DNA from: Ruegeria lacuscaerulensis
Lineage (GTDB): Bacteria; Pseudomonadota; Alphaproteobacteria; Rhodobacterales; Rhodobacteraceae
Length of the DNA: 64,000 nucleotides
Assembly (NCBI RefSeq): GCF_013033355.1
Contig: NZ_WQDY01000009.1
Span: 143,019 to 207,018, forward strand
Direction of reading: 5' to 3'
The translations under genes and the position numbers were made by a program. The notes under the pieces are model-generated. The model was not told the DNA's origin, searched no databases, and worked only from the letters and a program-made list of their open reading frames with translations. Shown here piece by piece: positions 36,504 to 44,602 of the stretch (positions are counted from its first letter, which is position 1; the number at the start of each line of letters is the position of its first letter).

Positions 36504-38717
36504 ATGGACAGCAACCCCCAACAGGAAGATGGATCACTGAAGCGGCCTCTGGCTGTTGCATTTGTGATTGGCATCGCTTTGGCGATCATTCTGTCCGTTT
36601 TTCTGTATATGTCCCGTGAAACCGGGAACCGGATAGGTGACATGCGAATGGCATGGCAGGACTATTCGGTCGAGACCACACCGCGTGGCTACTGGATATC
36701 GGACATTCGCGAAGACTTTGGCTATGGCGGACTGATCCACAACTTCAAGAATTATGTGCTGCGCAATGACCCCGATTTGGGTCCACGCCTGCGACGGCAG
36801 TCCCAAAGTCTGCTGGATACCATCGCAGCCTATCGCGCCTCGGACCCATCCCCCACTGAATTGGAAGCGTTAGCGCAGATCGAAGCGGTGGCCATGGAAT
36901 ACACTGGCAATATCCCTTTGATCGAGGAGGGTATCGGCGCAGGCCTGAGCGCAGAGCAGATCGATGCATTGGTGCGTGTGGATGACCGCGACGCCCTGGC
37001 GGCGTTGCAGACCCTTGAAACCCTGTGGGTGCAAGAGCGCGACCGCAGTCTGTCCAGTATGGTGCGCGCGTTCTCGGACGGAGAACGTCTGGTCCGAAAT
37101 TTCTCGTTTCTGCTGGTGGGGTTGATCGTTTTGGTGGGCGTGATCGCGATCCTGACCACTTTGCTGATCGCCAATATCTTGCGCACCAACCGTCGCCTAA
37201 AGGCCGAACTTGCCTTGCGTGAACAAGTGGAACTGGCCGAGCGCAAACTGGCGCGGGCGGTTGAACAAAGCCCGGCCTCGATCATCATCACCGACACCGA
37301 CCTGAGGATTGAATACGCCAATCGCAAGTTCTTTGACCTCAGCGGGTACGGTCCGCACGAGGTCTATGGCCATTCGCCCAAAATGCTGCAATCGGGGCAT
37401 TCGGGGCAGGGGGTCTATAGCGACCTGAAGGCCAAACTGAAAAGCGGCCAAAGCTGGTACGGTGTGTTTCGCAACCTGCGCAAAGACGGGACGCATTACT
37501 GGGTTTCGACCGCGATTTTCCCGCTGGTCGATCAGAATGGCAGCATCACCCACTATATCGGTATCGGCGAGGACATGACCGAATCCCGCCGCACGCGCGA
37601 GCAATTCGCTCAGGTCCAGAAGATGGAGGCTGTGGGCATTCTGGCCGGTTCGGTCGCGCACGACTTCAACAACGTGCTGATGAGCGTGATCGGAAATGCC
37701 GAGCTGATCGAGTTGGACGCCGAGGACAACGAGGACATTCAGACCTCGGTCAACCATATTCGTATCGCGGCACGTCGCGCTCAGGCGCTTGTGCGCAAGA
37801 TGCTGACCTTTGCCCGCCAGCGGCCTCGAAATCCGCAACGCGGCGATATGGTCAAAGCCACGCAAGAGGCGTTGGACCTGATCAAGGTTGCCGCGCCTCC
37901 CAGCGTGAAGACCCGCTTTGACATCGACATTGAACAGGCTTTTGCTGAATTCGACGGTACATTGTTTTTTCAGACCCTGCTGAACCTGTGCCACAACGCG
38001 TTCGAAGCCATCGGCGATCACCCGGGCGACGTTGTGTTGCGCATCAGTCAGGCCGAGGATGAATCCCTTGACGATCTGCCGGACGATGCGATTGGGGTGA
38101 TCCGACTGGATGTAACCGATGACGGGCCGGGGATGACGCCCGAGGTGCAAGAGAAGATATTCGAACCCTTTTTTTCTACCAAACCGGTCGGGAAAGGCAC
38201 CGGTCTGGGTATGGCGATCGTCCGCAACAGCGTCGAGGAATGCCGCGGGCGGGTCGAACTGTCCTCGACGCCGGGCAAGGGGACCCGGTTCAGCCTGTTC
38301 TATCCCATGATGCCGATTCTGAGTGGGCAACAGCAGCAAGAGGCCCGCGCCGTCACCGGGGACGAACACATCCTGCTGGTCGATGACGATGAGAACATTC
38401 TATATGTCACGCGCCGGTTGCTGACGCGATATGGCTACCGGGTCGAGGCCTATTCGCAACCAATGCGCGCGTTGGACGCCTTTCGGGCGGCGCCCGACAG
38501 CTATGATGTGATCGTGTCAGATTTGATGATGCCAGAGCTTATGGGCACTGACCTTATCGCCTCGGTCCAGGCCGTCCGACCGGATGTTCCTACGATTCTT
38601 GTCAGTAGTTATTTCGATGATGCAGACAGTCCGGCTGAAAGCGATCAAACGGTACGGGTGCAAAAACCGTATGATGTTCAAAGTCTTGCACGTATTATCC
38701 GGAGCCTTATGGCCTAG
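36504..38717 (+). CDS. Hybrid sensor histidine kinase (PAS, HisKA, HATPase, receiver)
   Basis: The 737-aa protein has two membrane helices (about residues 14-35 and 196-222) enclosing a periplasmic helical sensor of about 160 residues. A PAS domain follows near 248-370 (ASIIITDTDLRIEYANRKF). The HisKA motif SVAHDFNNVLMSVIGN carries His386, and the ATPase part has an N-box LNLCHNAFEAI and DDGPGM. A C-terminal receiver has acceptor Asp673 (VIVSDLMMP). It is the first gene of the presumed iodate reductase set and, with the OmpR-type regulator at the far end (48636), probably senses the substrate or its electron flow. A hairpin (36472-36493) abuts its ribosome site AGGGGAC. Confidence 0.9.
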   Translation: MDSNPQQEDGSLKRPLAVAFVIGIALAIILSVFLYMSRETGNRIGDMRMAWQDYSVETTPRGYWISDIREDFGYGGLIHNFKNYVLRNDPDLGPRLRRQSQSLLDTIAAYRASDPSPTELEALAQIEAVAMEYTGNIPLIEEGIGAGLSAEQIDALVRVDDRDALAALQTLETLWVQERDRSLSSMVRAFSDGERLVRNFSFLLVGLIVLVGVIAILTTLLIANILRTNRRLKAELALREQVELAERKLARAVEQSPASIIITDTDLRIEYANRKFFDLSGYGPHEVYGHSPKMLQSGHSGQGVYSDLKAKLKSGQSWYGVFRNLRKDGTHYWVSTAIFPLVDQNGSITHYIGIGEDMTESRRTREQFAQVQKMEAVGILAGSVAHDFNNVLMSVIGNAELIELDAEDNEDIQTSVNHIRIAARRAQALVRKMLTFARQRPRNPQRGDMVKATQEALDLIKVAAPPSVKTRFDIDIEQAFAEFDGTLFFQTLLNLCHNAFEAIGDHPGDVVLRISQAEDESLDDLPDDAIGVIRLDVTDDGPGMTPEVQEKIFEPFFSTKPVGKGTGLGMAIVRNSVEECRGRVELSSTPGKGTRFSLFYPMMPILSGQQQQEARAVTGDEHILLVDDDENILYVTRRLLTRYGYRVEAYSQPMRALDAFRAAPDSYDVIVSDLMMPELMGTDLIASVQAVRPDVPTILVSSYFDDADSPAESDQTVRVQKPYDVQSLARIIRSLMA

Positions 38718-38731
38718 GGTCTCGTTACATT

Positions 38732-38749
38732 TCTTCACAACTCTTCACA
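38732..38749. promoter_or_regulatory. Tandem 10-base direct repeats upstream of idrP1
   Basis: TCTTCACA occurs at 38732-38739 and again at 38742-38749, and a weaker third unit (TCTTTAATC) follows at 38751. Direct repeats with 10-base spacing are the usual binding pattern of OmpR-family regulators, such as the one at 48636. They lie about 110 bases upstream of the first peroxidase gene and just after the sensor kinase gene. Confidence 0.6.
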
Positions 38750-38855
38750 CTCTTTAATCCATTTCAAATTCTGGTGACACATCTGCCCCCTAAGGTTCGC
38801 TCAGCCGGTCCTCGGCCAAACCGAGTGATCGGAATAGCGATAAAGGGGCTTTTAG

Positions 38856-39962
38856 ATGATGACCAAAGCCAGAACATGGTTCTCGGCGCTGTCGACAGTT
38901 TCGCTGCTGACGATGAGCGCTGCGTTCCCGGTTCACCAGGCCCAGGCGGATGAGCCGGGCCCGGTAGAAGCCATAGAGTTCGACCCAGCCAAGGCGGCCC
39001 TTGGCAAACGACTTTTCTTTGATCCGCGACTGTCCGGCGACGCTGCGCTGTCCTGTTCCAGTTGCCACCAGCCGGAAAACGGGTTCACCGACGGACAGGC
39101 CCTGTCGGACGCCTATACGGGCAACCTGCATTTCCGCAACGTGCCGACGCTGATCAACAGCGCCAAGCGCGAGGCATGGTTCCATGACGGGCGGATAGGC
39201 ACCAACCTGAATGACGTGACCCGCGAAAGCATCACCGAGACCTATTCCATGAACATGGATATGCGTCTGATGCAGGAACGCATCAAGCAGGACCCGGTCT
39301 ATGTCGAGATGTTCGAAGCTGCCGGGTTTGGCGAGCCTTCTAATGGCGGCGTCCGTAACGCGATCCCGGAATATCTGAAAACGCTGATCTCGCGCGGCGC
39401 GCCCTTCGACACTGGAGAGATGTCGGACGAGGCCAAGGCGGGGTATGAGCTGTTCAACGCCAGCGGCTGTAATTCGTGCCACTCGGGCGAACGGTTCACC
39501 GATGACCTGCCGCACAATATCGGCGTCGGTGACAACCCTGACATCTGGGCGGACCCGACCCGTCACATCACCTTCGTGACGATGATGAAGTTCCTCGGCG
39601 TCGAGAACTACATGAACCTGCGCGCCGACCCCGGAGCGTATATCCGCACCCACACTGCCGACACGTTCGGCACCTTCATGACCCCCACGCTGCGCGAGCT
39701 GACCTATACCGCGCCGTATATGCACAACGGCACGATGGAAACGCTCGAAGATGTGGTGGCCTTCTACAACGCCGGTGGCGGTGACGATGAAAACAAGGAT
39801 CCGCGCATCAAGCCGCTGAACCTTTCCGAGACCGAACAAGCGCGGCTGGTGGCCTTCCTTAAGGCTCTGTCAGGCGAGCCGCTGACCGGGCCCGAATTCG
39901 TCGCCGAAGAGATCGATACGGACTATGCGCCGATCGAAAACTGGCGCGAAACGACAAACTGA
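38856..39962 (+). CDS. idrP1: Di-haem cytochrome c peroxidase, iodate-reductase accessory
   Basis: This 368-aa protein has a signal peptide ending near QAQADE (residue 32) and two c-type haem sites, CSSCH at 67-71 and CNSCH at 205-209. It belongs to the MauG/CcpA family of periplasmic di-haem peroxidases. TAPYMHNGTMETLEDVV near 290 is the conserved C-terminal segment. Two such genes next to an AioB/AioA-like pair are described as part of iodate reductase clusters, where they are proposed to remove hydrogen peroxide made during the reaction. The start could be the next codon (ATGATG). It is 11 bases from the second peroxidase gene. Confidence 0.82.
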   Translation: MMTKARTWFSALSTVSLLTMSAAFPVHQAQADEPGPVEAIEFDPAKAALGKRLFFDPRLSGDAALSCSSCHQPENGFTDGQALSDAYTGNLHFRNVPTLINSAKREAWFHDGRIGTNLNDVTRESITETYSMNMDMRLMQERIKQDPVYVEMFEAAGFGEPSNGGVRNAIPEYLKTLISRGAPFDTGEMSDEAKAGYELFNASGCNSCHSGERFTDDLPHNIGVGDNPDIWADPTRHITFVTMMKFLGVENYMNLRADPGAYIRTHTADTFGTFMTPTLRELTYTAPYMHNGTMETLEDVVAFYNAGGGDDENKDPRIKPLNLSETEQARLVAFLKALSGEPLTGPEFVAEEIDTDYAPIENWRETTN

Positions 39963-39973
39963 GGAGTGGACCC

Positions 39974-41161
39974 ATGAAAGACCTTAAGTCTTACCTTTCA
40001 GGCACAATCGCCACCGCTGCCTTGTTTGCCGCCATCGGTTCGCAAGCGTTCGCTGCGGACAGTATCGCGATTGAGGCCGGTATCGGCGGCGCAGACCCCG
40101 ACCCCGATGCGCCGCTGGTGGCGCTGGGCGAACCGCCCATCCCGCTGGATAACCCGCAGACCGAGGCCAAGGTCGAACTGGGCAAGATGCTGTTCTTCGA
40201 TCCTCGGCTGGGCGGAAACGAGACAACGCCGTGTTCGGCCTGTCACCTGCCCGATGTGGGCTGGGACGTCGAAGCGCCGATCTCGTTCGGTTATCCCGGC
40301 ACGACTCACTGGCGCAACAGCCAGACCATCGTGAACTCGGCGTACTACGGCAAACTGTTCTGGGCGGGATCAAGTAAGAGCCTTGAAAGCCAGGCCAAAT
40401 CCGCTGCAGGCGGTGCAGTCGCCGGCAACGGCGAGGCCGACATGATGGAGGCCCGCCTGGCCTTTGTGCCCGAATATGTCGAACGCTTTAACGATGTCTT
40501 CGGCGATCAATGGCCGCGCATCAGCAACGCATGGCGCGCAATCGCTGCGTTTGAACGCACCATCGTTCAGACCGACACGCCCTTCGACAACTACCTGCGC
40601 GGGGATGATGCGGCGCTGACCGACGAGCAGAAACGCGGGCTGGAGCTGTTTGCCGGCAAGGCGCAATGTTCCGAATGCCACAACGGCGCGCTGCTGTCGG
40701 ATGAGAAGTACTACAACACCGGCGTTCCACCTTATAGCGGCTGGGAAGATGACGGTCTGGCGCAAGTGACCTTCCGGTATGAGCTCTATGCCAAAGGCTC
40801 GACCGAGGATTTCTATCGCCACACCAAAGACGACCCCGGTTTCTATTTCCGCACCAAGGAAAAGGCCGATCTGGGCAAGTTCCGCACGCCAAGCCTGCGC
40901 TACACCCTCTACACCGAACCCTACATGCATAACGGCATGTTGGAGACGCTCGAGGACGTGGTTGAATTCTACAACCAGGGCGGTGGCGAGAATGAATTCG
41001 CAGCAACCAAATCCGATCTGATCCAGCCGCTTGGCCTGAACGATCAGGAAAAGGCGGATCTGGTGGCCTTCCTGATATCCCTGTCCGGTGACGAGATCTT
41101 GGTCGAAGAGCCCGATCTGCCGGATTACCAGCCGCTTTCTGCGGTTGCAGCAGAGGAGTAA
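39974..41161 (+). CDS. idrP2: Second di-haem cytochrome c peroxidase, iodate-reductase accessory
   Basis: The 395-aa protein has a signal peptide (ending SQAFA, residue 27) and haem sites CSACH at 87-91 and CSECH at 232-236, with EPYMHNGMLETLEDVVEFY near 310. It is clearly related to the preceding gene product, especially around TPxLRxxxYTxPYMHNG, but differs between the haem sites, so it is an old duplication rather than a recent copy. GAGGAG precedes its ATG. The two may form a pair or act at different oxidants. It is five bases from the Rieske gene. Confidence 0.82.
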   Translation: MKDLKSYLSGTIATAALFAAIGSQAFAADSIAIEAGIGGADPDPDAPLVALGEPPIPLDNPQTEAKVELGKMLFFDPRLGGNETTPCSACHLPDVGWDVEAPISFGYPGTTHWRNSQTIVNSAYYGKLFWAGSSKSLESQAKSAAGGAVAGNGEADMMEARLAFVPEYVERFNDVFGDQWPRISNAWRAIAAFERTIVQTDTPFDNYLRGDDAALTDEQKRGLELFAGKAQCSECHNGALLSDEKYYNTGVPPYSGWEDDGLAQVTFRYELYAKGSTEDFYRHTKDDPGFYFRTKEKADLGKFRTPSLRYTLYTEPYMHNGMLETLEDVVEFYNQGGGENEFAATKSDLIQPLGLNDQEKADLVAFLISLSGDEILVEEPDLPDYQPLSAVAAEE

Positions 41162-41166
41162 GCGTC

Positions 41167-41736
41167 ATGAAAGATCATAACGCAACCGGATGCAGCTGTT
41201 CTGGCGAGGCCAAGAAGGCCTGCACCGTGAACCGCCGCCAGTTCCTGTTCGCCTCGGGCGCAACAACCTTTGCCGTGATGGTGGCCATGCCCACTCGCCA
41301 CGGCCAGGCTGAACAGGTTCCTGCCCTTGTGTCCACCTATCCGCGCAAGCTGATCGGCAAACTGTCCGAGCTGGAACAGGATGTCCCGGTCGAGTTCTAC
41401 TACCCCGATGAGGGAGATTATTCGGACTCGATCCTTGTGAAAACCGGAGTGGAAAGCGGCGGTGGCATCGGTCCGCAAAAGGACGTTGTGGCCTTCAACC
41501 TCACCTGCACCCACCAGGGCGGGTCGATGTATGACAGCTACAAACCCGAACATAAGGTGCTGGGCCCGTGCCCGCTGCACCTGTCCACCTATGACGTGAC
41601 ACGGCATGGCATCCTCGTTTCGGGGCAAGCCTATCAGTCGCTGCCGCAGGTCCTTTTGGAACTGGACGGTGATGACATCTACGCCGTCGGCATGTTCGGC
41701 CTGATCTACGGCCGCTACGACAACCTGATTGCATAA
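41167..41736 (+). CDS. idrB: Rieske iron-sulfur subunit, AioB/IdrB type, Tat-exported
   Basis: This 189-aa protein has a twin-arginine signal (NRRQFLFASG, Arg23-Arg24) and the Rieske ligands Cys114-His116 and Cys135-His138 (CTHQGG and CPLHLS) for a [2Fe-2S] cluster. It matches the small subunit of arsenite oxidase and its iodate reductase counterpart. The molybdenum subunit next to it has no signal of its own, so it is presumably carried out with this protein through the Tat system. An unusual N-terminal extension before the Tat motif has five charged residues and three cysteines (GCSCSGEAKKAC). It passes electrons between a periplasmic carrier and IdrA. Confidence 0.85.
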   Translation: MKDHNATGCSCSGEAKKACTVNRRQFLFASGATTFAVMVAMPTRHGQAEQVPALVSTYPRKLIGKLSELEQDVPVEFYYPDEGDYSDSILVKTGVESGGGIGPQKDVVAFNLTCTHQGGSMYDSYKPEHKVLGPCPLHLSTYDVTRHGILVSGQAYQSLPQVLLELDGDDIYAVGMFGLIYGRYDNLIA

Positions 41737-41753
41737 GGGAAGGGGATACTCAC

Positions 41754-44435
41754 ATGGCAACCCCGTATTACGTACCCGAAACCAACGTCCCGCTGCCGCC
41801 CAAAGGCGCCGAGGTCATCTCGACCGCCTGCGACTACTGCATCGTGGCCTGTGGTTACAAAGTCTACCGCTGGCCCGTGACGGCCAAACCCGGTGGCCCC
41901 ACCGCGGACGAAAATGCATTTGGCGAGGATTTCCCCGTTGCACCGCTGGGTGCATGGGTCGCGCCGAACCAGCACAATATCGTTCTGCACAAAGGTCAGC
42001 CGCACCACGTGGTGATCATCCCGGACAAGGACACGCAATACGTCAACACCGACGGCGACAGCTCCTTGCGGGGCGGGTGTATTGCGCAGAAATGCTATAA
42101 CCCGCAGACACCGACACGTGACCGTCTGAAGACACCGCTGATGCGGATCTACGGCACGCTGATGCCGGTTCCGTGGGATCTGGCGCTGGATGTGGCGGCT
42201 GAGGTAGGCAACCACGTCATCGCCAAGCACGGCACCAATGCCTATGGCGTGAAAACCTTCAGCTATCAGTATATCGAGAACACCTATGCGATCTCGAAAT
42301 ACGCGCTGCGTCATATCAACACCGCCAACTTCACCTTCCACGACACGCCGTCCGACGTGACCTCAACCCCCGGCTTCCGGGATGCGGGTTTCGACAACTT
42401 CGGCCCGTCCTACGAAGACTGGCGCGATGCAGAGACCCTGCTGGTCTGCGGTACCGACCCGTATGAGACCAAGACCATCCTCTATACCCAGTGGATGATG
42501 AAGGGGATGCAGAACGGTCAGAAAGAGATCTATCTGATCCCGCGCAGCTCGGCCGGTGTGGCCCATGCGGTCAAGATGGGTGGCCTGCATATCGACGTTC
42601 TGCCCGGTACCGACCTGCTGGTCGTCAACGCCATTGCCCGTGTGATCGTGGAAAATGGCTGGGAAGACAGCGACTGGATCAAGAAATGGGTCAACAACAA
42701 GTGGGAAAGCTCGTCCGGCTTCGGTCAGGGCACCCGGAACACGCCATGGCAGTGGCGCACGACCTGGGGCAAGTTCCAGACCAAAGGCTTTGAGGACTGG
42801 AAAGAGTGGCTGCTGTCGCAGGACGAGTTCGCGCCCGAGACCGCTGCCGAAATGGCCGAAATCGACGTGCAGAAAATCTATACTGCCGCCGAATGGTTGG
42901 CCAAACCCAAGGCAGATGGCACACGACCCAAAACCTCGGTCATGATCGAGAAAGGGTTCTACTGGTCCAACAACACCGGCAACACACAAGCGATTTCCGC
43001 GCTGGGTATCATCTGTGGCTGTGGCGGTCGTCCGGGTCAGGTCATTGGCCGGGCCGGTGGTCACCAGCGGGGTGGCGTGAAGGGCGGGAAGTACCCGCGC
43101 AACAAATCGCCCGAGAAACTGCCCGGTCGCCGTCGCCGCGCCATGGATACCGACCGGTATCTGATCGCAGGTCATACCCGCATGGCCCATGTGATCGGTA
43201 CCACCTGGATCCAGTCCATGTGCGGCAGCCAGCAACTGGCCGACAAGTTCGAGGAACTGACCGTCCGCAACCCGCACCAGATCGCCTCTTTCGACAAGCA
43301 AGAGATGATCGATACGCTGAAGGCCCGCGCCGACAGCGGCGGTATGGTGGTGATCAACCAGGACATCTATCTGCAGGACCCGATCGGCAACCGCTATGCC
43401 GACATCGTGTTCCCCGCAGCGACCTGGGGTGAGGAAGATTTCCTGCGCGCAAACGGCGAACGCCGCTTGCGTCTGTACCAGAAGTTCTATGATGCTCCCG
43501 GTGCGGCGAAACCTGACTGGTGGATCATTGCGCAACTGGCACAGCGGATGGGCTTTGACGGGTTCGACTGGCAGAACTCGAACGAGGTCGCGGAAGAGGC
43601 CGTGCGCTTTACCCGCGGGTCGCGCAAGGACTTCCACGCGGTTTATCGTCTGGCCAAGAAGGAAGGCAAAGGTCTGCACCAGAAGGTCCGTGAGTTTGGC
43701 ACTGATGGGGTTCAATGCCCGGTCATGCTGGATGCCGATGGGGTCACGCTGATTGAGACCAAGCGTCTGCATGACACAACCCGCGAACTGCCCGATACCG
43801 GTGCGGCTGGTGCGGATGTGTTCAACAAGAAGCTGACGCATTTCAACAGTCAGACCGGCAAGTGCAACATCCAGAAATCGCCGTGGGGTCTGTTCTCGGA
43901 CTATTGGGAATGGCTGAAACCCAACAAGGAAGAAGGCGAGTTGTGGGCGACCTCCGGTCGGATCAACGAACGCTGGCAGTCCGGTTTCGACGACCGCCGC
44001 CGCCCGTATATCGTGCAGCGCTGGCCGGAAAACTGGGTTGAGATTCACCCCGATGATGCGGCCGAGCGCGGCATCGAAAGCGGCGACTATGTGATGGTCT
44101 ATTCGGAACGCGTTCCGGGCAACAAGACCACGCTGCTGGGTGTGGAAGGCGATGACTTCCAGTTCTCGAAACTGATGGAGAACGGGCATATCGAACTTAC
44201 CAAAGCGGCGATCACCGCCGTGGCCATGGTCACGCCCGCCATCAAGAAAAGCGTGGTCTACATGGACTTCCTGCACATGCAGCAGCCCGCGAACGCGCTT
44301 GAGGGCCGGATCGTCGACTGGATCAGTGGCAACTACAACTACAAGATGGGCGTTGCCAAGCTGCGGAAACTGGGGCCGAGCCCCTACAAGACCTCGTTCC
44401 GCACGATGTCCTTCGCACCGCGCGACATCGCCTGA
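41754..44435 (+). CDS. idrA: AioA-like molybdopterin oxidoreductase, probable iodate reductase catalytic subunit
   Basis: The 893-aa protein is a DMSO-reductase-superfamily enzyme close to arsenite oxidase AioA. Cluster motif CDYCIVACGY places Cys26, Cys29 and Cys33; where a fourth Cys would stand the sequence is DSSLRGG (Ser103-104), so a [3Fe-4S] centre as in AioA. GRAGGHQRGG keeps the Arg433 and His437 that AioA uses. In contrast the segment around residues 197-217, where AioA has its His and Glu arsenite ligands, contains neither residue. Together with two adjacent peroxidase genes this points to iodate reduction. The direction of catalysis and substrate are inferred. AGGGAAGGGG precedes its ATG. 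Confidence 0.78.
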   Translation: MATPYYVPETNVPLPPKGAEVISTACDYCIVACGYKVYRWPVTAKPGGPTADENAFGEDFPVAPLGAWVAPNQHNIVLHKGQPHHVVIIPDKDTQYVNTDGDSSLRGGCIAQKCYNPQTPTRDRLKTPLMRIYGTLMPVPWDLALDVAAEVGNHVIAKHGTNAYGVKTFSYQYIENTYAISKYALRHINTANFTFHDTPSDVTSTPGFRDAGFDNFGPSYEDWRDAETLLVCGTDPYETKTILYTQWMMKGMQNGQKEIYLIPRSSAGVAHAVKMGGLHIDVLPGTDLLVVNAIARVIVENGWEDSDWIKKWVNNKWESSSGFGQGTRNTPWQWRTTWGKFQTKGFEDWKEWLLSQDEFAPETAAEMAEIDVQKIYTAAEWLAKPKADGTRPKTSVMIEKGFYWSNNTGNTQAISALGIICGCGGRPGQVIGRAGGHQRGGVKGGKYPRNKSPEKLPGRRRRAMDTDRYLIAGHTRMAHVIGTTWIQSMCGSQQLADKFEELTVRNPHQIASFDKQEMIDTLKARADSGGMVVINQDIYLQDPIGNRYADIVFPAATWGEEDFLRANGERRLRLYQKFYDAPGAAKPDWWIIAQLAQRMGFDGFDWQNSNEVAEEAVRFTRGSRKDFHAVYRLAKKEGKGLHQKVREFGTDGVQCPVMLDADGVTLIETKRLHDTTRELPDTGAAGADVFNKKLTHFNSQTGKCNIQKSPWGLFSDYWEWLKPNKEEGELWATSGRINERWQSGFDDRRRPYIVQRWPENWVEIHPDDAAERGIESGDYVMVYSERVPGNKTTLLGVEGDDFQFSKLMENGHIELTKAAITAVAMVTPAIKKSVVYMDFLHMQQPANALEGRIVDWISGNYNYKMGVAKLRKLGPSPYKTSFRTMSFAPRDIA

Positions 44436-44446
44436 CGGCTTTCCGG

Positions 44447-44582
44447 GGGGCGGTCGCCATGCCGCCCCTCGGGTCTGGTCCCACTGCAGAAGGGACCATG
44501 GGCCGGGCGTCCCCGGCCTAACTGGAAGGCAGGTATCGGTTGGGAAATCTGCCTTCCACTTTCACCCAACCCCACCCAACCG
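44447..44582 (+). promoter_or_regulatory. Structured leader before the HEAT-repeat gene: four hairpins, last with pseudoknot potential
   Basis: The 167-base gap (44436-44602) holds four consecutive perfect stems. They are GGGGCGG/CCGCCCC (44447-44468), TGGTCCC/GGGACCA (44476-44498), GGCCGGG/CCCGGCC (44501-44518) and TGGAAGGCAG/CTGCCTTCCA (44523-44558). The loop of the last contains CGGTTGGG (44537-44544). This can pair with CCCAACC at 44565-44571 or CCCAACCG at 44575-44582, giving an H-type pseudoknot that ends 20 bases before the ATG. No T-run is seen. It could be a cis-regulatory RNA or an mRNA-stabilising element after idrA. Confidence 0.6.
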
Positions 44583-44602
44583 CAAAACATGGCAGACCCG
44601 AT

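Noticed and set aside
37197..38369. 390-codon minus-strand frame opposite the hybrid kinase.
   Set aside because: The plus strand encodes recognisable PAS, HisKA, ATPase and receiver domains there; the opposite frame has none.
38771..38788. Possible sigma-54 promoter (GG-N10-GC) before idrP1.
   Set aside because: TGGTGACACATCTGCC keeps the GG and GC spacing but misses several other consensus positions, and the cluster regulator is OmpR-type, not an NtrC-type activator.
42363..44276. Long open frame of 637 codons on the minus strand opposite idrA.
   Set aside because: It is a shadow of the high-GC idrA gene; the translation has no domain and is rich in His, Gly and Arg as expected for the antisense frame.
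41167..44435. Naming the Rieske/molybdenum pair as arsenite oxidase aioBA.
   Set aside because: The pair is in the arsenite oxidase superfamily, but it has two di-haem peroxidase genes directly upstream as in iodate reductase clusters, no ars genes or AioX-type arsenite-binding protein nearby, and no His/Glu in the arsenite-ligand segment.
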